From: Paracoccus sp. SCSIO 75233
GTDB taxonomy: Bacteria > Pseudomonadota > Alphaproteobacteria > Rhodobacterales > Rhodobacteraceae
Assembly (NCBI RefSeq): GCF_027912675.1
Contig: NZ_CP115758.1
Coordinates: 156,953-220,952, forward strand
Length of the DNA: 64,000 nt
Direction: 5' to 3'
Shown here: piece after piece, positions 52,637 through 61,252 of the stretch
Layout: the number at the start of each line of letters is the position of its first letter
How positions within the stretch are numbered: position 1 is the first letter of the stretch
Notes under the pieces: generated by a model
Database searches by the model: none
What the model was told of the DNA's origin: nothing
Seen by the model: only the letters and a program-made list of their open reading frames with translations
Program-made: the position numbers and the translations under genes

Positions 52637-53875
52637 TCACTGCTCGTATTGTGACGAACTTTCTTTCACCACGTCCCACACGACGTCCGTGTACTCAGAG
52701 ATCCAGTCGGTTTGCGGCACCCAAGTCTCCCCGTCCCACATCTCGATCCGGGTCTTGCCACCGCCGCCATGATCTTCGGCCGTCACCGTAATGGGGGCCA
52801 TCAGCCCGTTCGCGTCGAATCCCTCAAGCGACTCCAGTCCCGCTTTGTAGGACTTTGCGGTAATCGGAAGGCCTTCGAGTTCTGCCGCCTTGCGCGCGGC
52901 TTCGAACATGATTGAATACATGGCCAGACCGGTGTTGTAGAAAACGTCCTGGGTCTTCTCAATCGGGCCCGAACCCTCGCCCTTGTCGTAGAGCTCGGTC
53001 ATGATCTCCTGATACAGCGCGACGTCCTGACCGCCCACAACATTGGTACCGCGCTTGATACCCTTGGCGGCCTCGTCGCCAATATTGGCGATATCGACTT
53101 CGTTCAGCCAGTTGACGGAAATGTATTTGTCCATCGGGATGCGATTGCGCTGCATTTCCTTCGACGCAACCACATGCGCACCGCCAAGCATCCAGACAAT
53201 CACATGATCTGGGTTGTCCCGGCGCACCTTGGACCACACACCGGCCTGGTCACTGCCAGGCAGTGGCACAGGGTAAAGCTCAAGCTTGAAACCCTCTTTT
53301 TCGGACAAGGTTTTGAGAATCTCGATCGGCTCCTGTCCGAAAGGATAATCGAAATACACAAACCCCACCTTCACGTCCGACAAGTCGCCATCATGCAATT
53401 GCTTTATGTAGGCAACATCATTGGCCGCCTGTCCCCAATAGGTCGGTCCGATCGGATAGACCCATTCGAAAACGGTGCCGTCGACGGCATCGCCTCGGCC
53501 GACAAGCGACTGCATCAGGATACGCCCGTCTTCCATGGCCCGCGGCAGGATAGCCAGAGAGACCGGAGTGGACAGGGTATCGAAAACAAAGACGCCCTCG
53601 CGGCTGAGTTTCGAGTAGCACTCGATTCCGCGCTGCGGTTCGTTCCCGTGGTCACGCACGATGACTTCGACCGGTTCCCCACCGATGCCGCCCTTCATGT
53701 TGATGAGCTTGGCAAGGTCCATCGCGGCCTGCGAAACCTGCGGCGTGGCAAAGGTATAGGCCTTGCTGAGATCGTAGCAGATGCCGATCTTGAATGGCTC
53801 GGCCAGCGCCTGGGTGCCGAACAGCGCCCCGCCAACCATTGAAAATACTGCCAGCGCTTTGGTAAGTCTCTTCAT
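52637..53875 (-). CDS. Liv-type ABC transporter substrate-binding protein, copy 2
   Basis: A 412-residue paralogue of copy 1 with signal peptide MKRLTKALAVFSMVGGALFGTQALA. Long shared blocks include RDHGNEPQRG, YPFGQEPIEILKTLSEKEGF, NWLNEVDIANIG and ETWVPQTDW. Two binding proteins for one set of permeases would widen substrate range. It is separated from copy 1 by 97 bases containing a weak GC-rich inverted repeat (GGGGCGG to CCGCCCC). Confidence 0.9.
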   Translation of the reverse strand: MKRLTKALAVFSMVGGALFGTQALAEPFKIGICYDLSKAYTFATPQVSQAAMDLAKLINMKGGIGGEPVEVIVRDHGNEPQRGIECYSKLSREGVFVFDTLSTPVSLAILPRAMEDGRILMQSLVGRGDAVDGTVFEWVYPIGPTYWGQAANDVAYIKQLHDGDLSDVKVGFVYFDYPFGQEPIEILKTLSEKEGFKLELYPVPLPGSDQAGVWSKVRRDNPDHVIVWMLGGAHVVASKEMQRNRIPMDKYISVNWLNEVDIANIGDEAAKGIKRGTNVVGGQDVALYQEIMTELYDKGEGSGPIEKTQDVFYNTGLAMYSIMFEAARKAAELEGLPITAKSYKAGLESLEGFDANGLMAPITVTAEDHGGGGKTRIEMWDGETWVPQTDWISEYTDVVWDVVKESSSQYEQ

Positions 53876-53908
53876 TTTTTCCTCCCTGAACAGTTTTCGA
53901 ATAGTACG

Positions 53909-54718
53909 TTAGCTCAGCCAACGTTTGCGTCGGCTGTAGTGCTTGACGTTGTGAAAATCGGTCTCTCCGCCGCCTAGATAGAACTCCTGAATGTCGGAGT
54001 TGGATTTGAGCGCCTCGGCCGTGCCGTGCATAACGACGCGGCCGTTTTCGATAAGATACCCTTGCGAAACGATCTCCAGAGCTGCCAGGGCGTTCTGTTC
54101 CACCAGCAGGACGGACAGGCCCTCATCCTTATTGATCTTTTGCAGGATGCCGAAGATTTCCTCGACCAGGAACGGAGCAAGCCCGAGGCTTGGTTCATCA
54201 AGCATCAAAAGCTTCGGCTGGGTCACGAGGGCCCGCCCAATGGCAAGCATCTGTTGCTCACCACCCGACAAATAGCCTGCTTGGGAATTTTTGCGTTCGG
54301 CAAGCCGTGGAAAATAGGCGTAAATCTTGTCCTTTTCCGCATTCAGCGTCGATCGGGACATTCCGCGCGGCGCGGCGGCGGTCAGGTTCTCGTCGGGGGT
54401 CAGATGTTCAAAGACCCGCCGCCCTTCGATGACATGACAGATGCCCATCTCGACGCGTTTTTGCGCGGGCGCTTCGGTAATGTCCGTTCCCTGGAACGTT
54501 ATCTCACCTCGGCTGATGCGTCCGCGCTCGGCCTTCAAAAGACCGCTGATCGCTTTCAACGTGGTACTTTTTCCAGCTCCGTTCGATCCCAAGAGTGCGA
54601 TCATCTCGCCCTTTGGGACTTGGACCGAAACACCTTTGATCGCCAGTATTACATTGTCGTACAGTACTTCGACGCTGTTCATGGATAGAATGTTCTGGGC
54701 TTCAACTTTTTCTTGCAT
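53909..54718 (-). CDS. livF: Liv-type ABC transporter ATP-binding protein LivF
   Basis: A 269-residue ATPase with Walker A LLGSNGAGKST, signature YLSGGEQQMLAIGRAL, Walker B LLMLDEPSLGLA and the switch His in VLLVEQNALAAL. The start is ATG 54718 with GGGGA seven bases upstream; ATG 54724 is an alternative. It energises import together with LivG. It lies 10 bases after the livM stop. Confidence 0.93.
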   Translation of the reverse strand: MQEKVEAQNILSMNSVEVLYDNVILAIKGVSVQVPKGEMIALLGSNGAGKSTTLKAISGLLKAERGRISRGEITFQGTDITEAPAQKRVEMGICHVIEGRRVFEHLTPDENLTAAAPRGMSRSTLNAEKDKIYAYFPRLAERKNSQAGYLSGGEQQMLAIGRALVTQPKLLMLDEPSLGLAPFLVEEIFGILQKINKDEGLSVLLVEQNALAALEIVSQGYLIENGRVVMHGTAEALKSNSDIQEFYLGGGETDFHNVKHYSRRKRWLS

Positions 54719-54728
54719 CGGCATTCCC

Positions 54729-55802
54729 CTATTTCTTGAACTGATCGAAGGGCCAAACCATCAGATAGTCTCTGATGTTGCCGTAGAGTTTTCCCAAACC
54801 GAGTGGTTCGATCAGAAGGATAATGACGATCAGTGCGCCATAGACTGCGTTCGGGATGTGAGCGAGTGTTTCAACATCGATCTGCATGCCAAGCCCGTCA
54901 CTCAGCGTGACGACGAGACCATTCACGATACCCGGAACAAGAAGGATCAGGGCAACACCGAAATAGGAACCGATAATGCTGCCAAGGCCGCCAACAATCA
55001 CCATCGCAAGAACCTGGATCGAAACGGCAACCGAGAATTGCTCGGGTGCGGCGAGAAAGAAAAAGGTGGCAACAAGCAACGCACCGCTGACGCCTGCGAT
55101 GAACGAAGAAGTCGCGAATGCGAGGATTTTGTAGTAGAAACTGTTCACACCCAGGATCGCGGCCGCAAAGTCTTTTTCCCGGACAGCGACCAAGGCGCGA
55201 CCGAGTCCAGTACGCTTGAGATTAAGCATGAAGATCGTCACCAACACACACCAGCCGAAGGCGACATAGTAGAAGCCAGTATCAGTGGTAATCTCTTGCC
55301 CGAGCAGCGCCAATGTCGGTGACTGGAGCGACGCGTGTGAGCCCCCCGAGATCGCCGGAGAGTGGGTCAGAACCCAGTCCATCACGAATTGCATCGCAAG
55401 AGTGGTAAGGGCGAGATACAGTCCCTTGACCCGCAAAGCGGCAAAAGCAAACAGGCTGCCGATCACGGATGACGTCAACCCGCCGATGATCAGGGCGAAT
55501 TCCCACGGCACCCCGAAACGCGCGGCATGGATCGCCGAATAGGCGCCGACAGCCATGACCGCGGCATAGCCCAGGTGAAGCTGCCCCGCCCAACCTGTCA
55601 CCAGGTTCAGCCCCAAAGCGGCGGCCGTCCAGATCAGCCAGGGAAGCAAGTAGCTGTTCAGGTAAAGCGACGGAATGATGAACGGCGCGGCAAGACCGAT
55701 CAGAAAGATGAATGCTGTCAGATTTCTGTCGGCAGGCACCTTGAAGATACGGCTGTCCGAAACGTAGTCGGCGTGATGGACGCCGGAAAGTCTGTAAAAC
55801 AT
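54729..55802 (-). CDS. livM: Liv-type ABC transporter permease LivM
   Basis: A 357-residue membrane protein with the LivM pattern: LNLVTGWAGQLHLGYAAVMAVGAYSAI, the central LALTTLAMQF, ILAFATSSFIAGVSGALLVATFFFLAAPEQFSVAVSIQVLAMVIVGGLGSIIGSYFGV. The glycine-rich coupling loop is VVGGLGSIIGS. It pairs with LivH to form the channel. It starts 3 bases after the livH stop. Confidence 0.92.
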   Translation of the reverse strand: MFYRLSGVHHADYVSDSRIFKVPADRNLTAFIFLIGLAAPFIIPSLYLNSYLLPWLIWTAAALGLNLVTGWAGQLHLGYAAVMAVGAYSAIHAARFGVPWEFALIIGGLTSSVIGSLFAFAALRVKGLYLALTTLAMQFVMDWVLTHSPAISGGSHASLQSPTLALLGQEITTDTGFYYVAFGWCVLVTIFMLNLKRTGLGRALVAVREKDFAAAILGVNSFYYKILAFATSSFIAGVSGALLVATFFFLAAPEQFSVAVSIQVLAMVIVGGLGSIIGSYFGVALILLVPGIVNGLVVTLSDGLGMQIDVETLAHIPNAVYGALIVIILLIEPLGLGKLYGNIRDYLMVWPFDQFKK

Positions 55803-55805
55803 CCC

Positions 55806-56693
55806 TTACACCCTTTCGATGTCGTGACGACCGAATAGTCCGTGCGGACGGATCATGACCGTGAGAATGAGCACGGCAGCGACGATAAGCTCACGGCTTC
55901 CGCCTCCGACAAGCGGATCGAGGAAATCAGCGCCAATGTTTTCGACGACACCTAGGATGATGCCTGCGATTACGGCGCCAAGGATACTGTCGAGACCACC
56001 GAGAACGGCAACCGTCAGTCCTTTGAGAAGCAACAGCGACAGCGCCTGATCGACACCCTGAATCACACCCCAGATGACGCCAGCGGCGACAGCAACAACG
56101 GATGCCAATGCCCAGGACAACCCAACGCCGCGCTCAACCGAGATACCTACCGACCACGAAGCCATGTAATCATCCGCGATCGCCCGCAACTTGATCCCGG
56201 TCCGGGTTCGGAAAAACAGCATGAATGCGACAAACAAGGCGAGCGCAACACCGGCACCAACTAGATGGATGCGGCTGATGAAGATGTCGCCCAAAAACAG
56301 TGGATCGTAGCTGACGCCCAACTCCATCGAACGTGACGTCCCGCCCCAAATCGCAAGCGTTGTACCCCGCAGGAAAATGTCGAGGCCGAGTGTCAGCATC
56401 AAGATCATGACGACCGGCCGACCTGCGAGACGGCGCAGAGCAACACGCTCAATGCCGAACCCAAGGCCGAACATGACAACCGCAGCCAGAGGGATGGCCA
56501 GCCACAAGGGTAAACCCACATCGCGCGCCAGCGCCAAGACCACATAGGCCCCGACCATGGTCAACCCGCCCTGCGCCAGATTGGGCACCGAAGATGCCTT
56601 GTAAATCAGCACAAGGCCGATGGCGAATAGCGAATACAGCAGACCCGTCAAGGCTCCGTTGATCGCAAGCTCTGATAGAAAGACCCAGTCCAT
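55806..56693 (-). CDS. livH: Liv-type ABC transporter permease LivH
   Basis: A 295-residue permease with the LivH hallmarks: LAINGALTGLLYSLFAIGLVLIYKASSVPNLAQG near the start and VAVLGGLDSILGAVIAGIILGVVENIG near the end. It follows the acyl-CoA ligase gene directly (stop 56694, start 56693), so ligase and permease are made together. Confidence 0.92.
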   Translation of the reverse strand: MDWVFLSELAINGALTGLLYSLFAIGLVLIYKASSVPNLAQGGLTMVGAYVVLALARDVGLPLWLAIPLAAVVMFGLGFGIERVALRRLAGRPVVMILMLTLGLDIFLRGTTLAIWGGTSRSMELGVSYDPLFLGDIFISRIHLVGAGVALALFVAFMLFFRTRTGIKLRAIADDYMASWSVGISVERGVGLSWALASVVAVAAGVIWGVIQGVDQALSLLLLKGLTVAVLGGLDSILGAVIAGIILGVVENIGADFLDPLVGGGSRELIVAAVLILTVMIRPHGLFGRHDIERV

Positions 56694-58613
56694 TTATACC
56701 TCCCTGATGGGAAGGCTTCTTTCGACCTTCCCTACTTCCCCGGTCTCGTAAGTCACCTGCGCGCTTACATGGACCTCTTTTGAACCGTCGTAGAGCGCCG
56801 CGATCACGTCGGCATAGCGTTCCTGAACGACCTTCCTCCGCAGTTTTCGTGTCCGTGTGATTTCACCATCGTCCGGGTCGAATTCTTTCGGCAGACTGAC
56901 AAAGCGTTGCAGGCGCAATGGCTCGGTGACGGCCTTGTTGACCCGTTGGAACGCCTCGCGAAGCAACGTCGCGACCTCTTCACGCTGAGAAAGATCGGCA
57001 TATGACACGTAAGGTACGCCGTTCACTTCGGCCCAGTGCCCCACGGCCTCGAAATCCACGCAGACCATCGCCGTCAGTTCCTTCAGCCCGGCGCCAATCA
57101 CGGCCGCATCCTTGATATACGGGCTGAATTTCAACCGGTTCTCGATGTAGTTTGGAACGTAACGTTCACCGTCGGCGGTGTGCATGACCTCGGAGACACG
57201 GCCCAGAACAACCAGGTGTCCGTCGTCTTCCAGATAGCCGGCATCGCCGGTATGCAGCCACCCGCCCTCAAGCGCTTCGGCGGTCGCTTCGGGTTTGTTG
57301 AAATACCCTTCGAACACGCTGTCCGAGCGCACCAGGATCTCACCGTCTTCGGCAATGCTGACCTCGACGCCAGGCGCCGGTTTGCCAACCGTATGAAGAC
57401 GGACCTCGCCCGGAGCCTGAATCGCGTTGATCGCGCTGTTCTCGGTCTGGCCGTAGAGCTGACGCAACTTGATCCCCAGGGCGCGGTAGAACACAAAGGT
57501 GTCTTCCCCGATCGCTTCACCGCCGGTGAACGCATTCTTTAGGCGGCTCATCCCGAACTGGTCCTTGATCGGTCCGAAAACCATCACCTCGCCCAGAAGC
57601 CGGCCCAATGGCTCAAGTACACCGCCGCTTTTGCCATTCAGCTTGTTCATTTCAGCTGCGATGGCCCGATCCATGAAGAAATGGTACAACCATTTCTTGA
57701 CCGGGGTCGAATTCTCGATACCGACCTGGATCGTCGTCAGCATCTGGTCCCAGCTTCTTGGCGCCGCCAGATAGAATGTCGGAGCGATTTCGCGCATGTC
57801 GCGCACAACCGTTTCCTGACGTTCCGGCACGTTCACGGTGAACCGCCAAAGCAGGGCCGCCGCGACGGTAATGGCAAAATCGCCCACCCAGGCCATCGGC
57901 AGATAGGCCAGGATTTCCTCGTTTTCGTCGAATGCGCCCGCTGCATGCCCGTTCTTAGCGGCAGCAAGAACATTTTTCTGACTTAGAACGATACCTTTCG
58001 GCTCGCCCGTGGTCCCTGACGAATGCATGAAGATGGCCGGATCTTCGGGTTTTGCACGACCGTAAAGCTCTTCGCGCAGGCCGGGGGCTTCATTCAGATC
58101 GTGCTGACCGACTTCGATCAGGTGATCCCAGGACATCAGCCCTTCGACCTCATAGAAACCAAGGCCCCGCGCTTCGTCATAAATGATGTGGTCGATCCCC
58201 TCGGCGCCCGCGTCCTTCAGCTCCAGGATCTTGTCAACCTGTTCCTGATCTTCGGCGATGGCCGCGACGATTTCGACTTCGCCAAGAAAGTGCCGGAGTT
58301 CTTCGAGCGTCGCGCCGGGATAGGCAGGCATTGCATAGGCACCCAGCAACGAAATAGCCAGCATTCCGCCATACAGCCGCGCCCGGTTGTCGCCCAGGAT
58401 AAGCACCGCCTTGCCCGGTGTTACGCCGATTTTCTCAAGCCCGGCCGCGCAGGCCAGCACCTCTTCGGCGTATTCCGCCCATGTGGTTTCCTTCCAGATC
58501 CCACGCTCTTTTTCGCGAAGCGCGATTTCCGAACCGTGTTTCGAGGCGTTCCGCGCCAGAATTGCGCCGATCGTGTCGCTGCCCGAAGACTGTTTCTTCG
58601 TCAAATCAGTCAT
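56694..58613 (-). CDS. AMP-binding acyl-CoA ligase (long-chain FadD-like) embedded in ABC operon
   Basis: A 639-residue AMP-forming acyl-CoA ligase. The core motifs are intact: P-loop FMHSSGTTGEPKGIVLS (about 206-222), LYGQTENSAINA, HTGDAGYLEDDGHLVVLGR and DGEITRTRKLRRK near the C-terminus. The protein is long, as in the long-chain/ACSBG branch. Its place between livG and livH is a common arrangement of acid-uptake ABC operons: import then immediate CoA activation. It overlaps the livG stop by 8 bases. Confidence 0.9.
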   Translation of the reverse strand: MTDLTKKQSSGSDTIGAILARNASKHGSEIALREKERGIWKETTWAEYAEEVLACAAGLEKIGVTPGKAVLILGDNRARLYGGMLAISLLGAYAMPAYPGATLEELRHFLGEVEIVAAIAEDQEQVDKILELKDAGAEGIDHIIYDEARGLGFYEVEGLMSWDHLIEVGQHDLNEAPGLREELYGRAKPEDPAIFMHSSGTTGEPKGIVLSQKNVLAAAKNGHAAGAFDENEEILAYLPMAWVGDFAITVAAALLWRFTVNVPERQETVVRDMREIAPTFYLAAPRSWDQMLTTIQVGIENSTPVKKWLYHFFMDRAIAAEMNKLNGKSGGVLEPLGRLLGEVMVFGPIKDQFGMSRLKNAFTGGEAIGEDTFVFYRALGIKLRQLYGQTENSAINAIQAPGEVRLHTVGKPAPGVEVSIAEDGEILVRSDSVFEGYFNKPEATAEALEGGWLHTGDAGYLEDDGHLVVLGRVSEVMHTADGERYVPNYIENRLKFSPYIKDAAVIGAGLKELTAMVCVDFEAVGHWAEVNGVPYVSYADLSQREEVATLLREAFQRVNKAVTEPLRLQRFVSLPKEFDPDDGEITRTRKLRRKVVQERYADVIAALYDGSKEVHVSAQVTYETGEVGKVERSLPIREV

Positions 58614-59412
58614 GCGACCCTCCGATATATGCCTCGATGACCCGCGGGTCCTTCACAACCTCCTTGGGGATGCCACTGGCGATCATTTCACCATAATTCA
58701 GGGCCAGCATCCGATCACAAATGCCGGTGATGACATCCATATGATGTTCGATCAGCAGAACGCTGACGCCGCGTTCGGCACGGGCATCCAGAATGAAACG
58801 GGACATATACCCTTTCTCTTCCTGGTTCATGCCGGCCATCGGTTCATCGAGAATCAGCATCTGTGGCTCGGCCACCAATGCCCGCGCCAGCTCGACCCGC
58901 TTTTTCAACCCGATCGGAAGACCATCGACCAACTCATGCCGAATGCTCTCGAGCTGTAGAAACTCGATCACCTCCTCGACGATTTTACGGTTCTCGATTT
59001 CTTCACGCTGTGCTGCCAACCAATATAGCGCCGTACGCAAAACGCCTGGGCTCATGTGGATGTGCCGCCCGAGCAGGATGTTGTCCAGAACGCTCATCCC
59101 GTTGAACAGAGCAAGATTTTGGAACGTTCTTGCAACGCCGAGCTTGGCAACCTTGTGAGGCGCCGTACCCGTAATGTCGTTTCCTGCCAGCCGGACCCTG
59201 CCCTCGTTTGGCGGGTAAAATCCGGTAATTGCGTTTGTTAGCGTTGTCTTGCCGCTGCCATTCGGACCGACAAGTCCAAAGATTTCCCCTTGTCGAATAA
59301 CGAGGTCAACACCGGTGACAGCGACGATGCCGCCGAACCGTCGCTCGATCCCGCTGCACTCCAGTATCGCCCCATCATCGGCTCCGATTGCTGTTTTAAT
59401 CTTTGTCGTCAT
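58606..59412 (-). CDS. livG: Liv-type ABC transporter ATP-binding protein LivG
   Basis: A 268-residue ATPase with Walker A LVGPNGSGKTTL and Walker B MLILDEPMAGM. The signature position reads LPIGLKKRVELARAL, a degenerate form frequent in the LivG branch. The switch His lies in VLLIEHHMDVI. It is 37 bases downstream of the SDR start-to-stop unit and overlaps the ligase gene, so all components are one transcript. Confidence 0.92.
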   Translation of the reverse strand: MTTKIKTAIGADDGAILECSGIERRFGGIVAVTGVDLVIRQGEIFGLVGPNGSGKTTLTNAITGFYPPNEGRVRLAGNDITGTAPHKVAKLGVARTFQNLALFNGMSVLDNILLGRHIHMSPGVLRTALYWLAAQREEIENRKIVEEVIEFLQLESIRHELVDGLPIGLKKRVELARALVAEPQMLILDEPMAGMNQEEKGYMSRFILDARAERGVSVLLIEHHMDVITGICDRMLALNYGEMIASGIPKEVVKDPRVIEAYIGGSHD

Positions 59413-59449
59413 CTAGATCTCATTGTCCCCCTAAGGTTCACGGCCAACA

Positions 59450-60304
59450 TCAGGTAATCCGGAAGTAGTCCGGCCGCCCCGTTGGCCATGGATCCCCCCA
59501 CAATTGCTGCCCACCGTCGATGTTCAGAACTTCACCGGTTACGAATTTCCCTGAATTGGCCGCCATATAGACAACCCCTTCAGCGACATCCCATTCGTCC
59601 CCGGCGTGCCGCATCGGGTTGGAGTCCTGAAATGTCGCAGAACCCTCCGGAGGGTAGTTCCCGAAACCGTTGCTTTCGCAGCAACCCGGCGCCACGCAGT
59701 TCACTCGGATACCGTGCGGAGCCCACTCCACCGCAACCGACTTGGACAGGTAAACTACCCCTGCCCGGGCCGCACAGGTATGCGCGATGCCGGGCATGCC
59801 GCGCCAGATATCGGCCACGATGTTGACGATGGAGCCCGATTGCTTGTTGGCGACCCAGTGGCGCGCCGTGGATTGCATCATCCACCACGTGCCGTTCAGG
59901 TTGGTGTCTATGACCGCATTCCAGCCCTTTGGACTAAACTCCAACGCTGCTTGCGGAAACTGACCCCCAGCATTGTTCACCAATACGTCAATCGCCCCGA
60001 ACTCCTGGTTCGTCTTGGCGACAAAATCCTCGACCTGCTCAGGCTCCCGGATGGTCATTGGCACAGCGAAGACTTTACCCCCGAAACTTTCGAGGAACTC
60101 CCTCGCCAAAGCCAGTTTCTCTTCGTTGCGTCCATTGATCGCCAGATTGGCCCCGAGCCTCGCGAACAGGGTCGCAATTGCCAGCCCCAATCCGCCTCCA
60201 GCGCCGGTCACCACAACGGTTTTGCCGCTGAATAAATCGCTCGCGTAAACGGTTGCACGTTTCGACAGGTCCTCCTTCGAAGACCCGAACTGCGTCTTAT
60301 GCAT
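59450..60304 (-). CDS. SDR-family reductase (2,4-dienoyl-CoA reductase-like) with altered catalytic motif
   Basis: A 284-residue SDR with TGAGGGLGLA (33-42) and NNAGGQFPQ (110-118). The YxxxK site is changed: the aligned stretch is IAHTCAARAGVV, with Thr 166 in place of Tyr and Arg 170 in place of Lys. Loss of the Tyr is known in 2,4-dienoyl-CoA reductases, whose sequences (HxGxAKAGV) look similar. ATG 60304 has GGGAGGAGGCGTC upstream and is preferred over 60319. It heads the ABC operon and is regulated by the 60346 palindrome if that site is real. Confidence 0.85.
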   Translation of the reverse strand: MHKTQFGSSKEDLSKRATVYASDLFSGKTVVVTGAGGGLGLAIATLFARLGANLAINGRNEEKLALAREFLESFGGKVFAVPMTIREPEQVEDFVAKTNQEFGAIDVLVNNAGGQFPQAALEFSPKGWNAVIDTNLNGTWWMMQSTARHWVANKQSGSIVNIVADIWRGMPGIAHTCAARAGVVYLSKSVAVEWAPHGIRVNCVAPGCCESNGFGNYPPEGSATFQDSNPMRHAGDEWDVAEGVVYMAANSGKFVTGEVLNIDGGQQLWGDPWPTGRPDYFRIT

Positions 60305-60345
60305 GACGCCTCCTCCCATTCCCCTTAAGGGGCAGTTGTCACTAA

Positions 60346-60361
60346 TCTAACGCGCGTTAGA
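60346..60361. promoter_or_regulatory. TCTAAC-N4-GTTAGA operator upstream of SDR/ABC operon
   Basis: TCTAACGCGCGTTAGA is a perfect 16-base palindrome, 41 bases upstream of the SDR start. The outer arms are identical to the 40486 and 44147 sites while the four central bases differ. That is what is expected of a protein-binding site and not of a copied repeat. Confidence 0.72.
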
Positions 60362-60409
60362 AAATTGGTCAAGACACCTTTTCCCACCAGCCCCGCCCGT
60401 TATCTCAGA

Positions 60410-61156
60410 TCAGTAAGACATTGGAAGTCCAAGGGCTTTTTCTGCTATGAACGACAAAAGCATCTGCGGTGTCACCGGTACGATGCGGAACAGCAGAGCT
60501 TCCCGTACCAGTCGCTCCACGTGATATTCCTTGGCGTATCCGAATCCGCCAAATGTAATTTGCGCGGCTTCGGTCGCCTCAACCGCGGCGTCGGCGGCCA
60601 AAAGCTTGGCAGCGTTCGCCTCGACGCCGCAGGGTTCTCCCGCATCGTAGAGGGCTGCAGCGTGCATCACCATGAGATTGGCAGATTCCACCCGCGCCCA
60701 GGCTTTGGCGAGTGGATGCTGAACACCCTGATTTTGGCCGATCGGGCGGTCAAAAATCACACGTTCGTTTGCATAATGCGCCGCTCGCGCCAGTGCGTTG
60801 CGCGCAATACCGATGCATTCACCGGCCACCAGGATGCGTTCGGGATTCAACCCGTGCAAAATTTGTCTAAAGCCTTTGCCCTCCTCCCCGATCAGGTCCT
60901 CAGCCGGAATCGGCAACCCATCGATGAAGACTTCGTTAGAATCGACAGCCTTTCGACCCATCTTTTCGATCTCTCGCACGTCAACGAAATTTCGGTCGAG
61001 ATCTGTATAGAACAGGCTCAGCCCTTCGGTCGGGCTGCTCACATCCTCAAGCCGCGTTGTTCTGGCCAGAAGCAACATCTTGTCTGCCACCTGCGCGGTA
61101 GAAATCCAGACTTTTTGTCCGTGCACGACATATCTGTCCCCCCGCCACTTCGCAAC
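60410..61156 (-). pseudogene. Acyl-CoA dehydrogenase, N-terminal third lost at IS element
   Basis: 248 codons of an ACAD remain in frame from the IS edge: VAKWRGDRYVVHGQKVWISTAQVADK, then RKAVDSNEVFIDGLPIPAEDL, FDRPIGQNQGVQHPLAKAW, and C-terminal FGGFGYAKEYHVERLVREALLFRIVPVTPQMLLSF. About 135 N-terminal residues are missing. The reading frame runs into the left terminal repeat of the IS256-family element at 61157; the lost part is not found on the other side. It can be translated only from internal codons (GTG 61126), so it is presumably non-functional. Confidence 0.88.
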
Positions 61157-61179
61157 GAGCTATGCTGGGAAATGGGTGA
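61157..61179 (+). repeat. Left terminal inverted repeat of IS256-family element
   Basis: Matches the reverse complement of 62529-62551 at 19 of 23 positions; the first 11 bases (GAGCTATGCTG) and last 6 (GGGTGA) are identical. Confidence 0.85.
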
Positions 61180-61252
61180 CGGTGTTTGAGAAGGCGGCGT
61201 ATCGTGGCGGGTGTCGAAGCCTGCCAGAACTTCCAGAAGGAACGATACGCCT

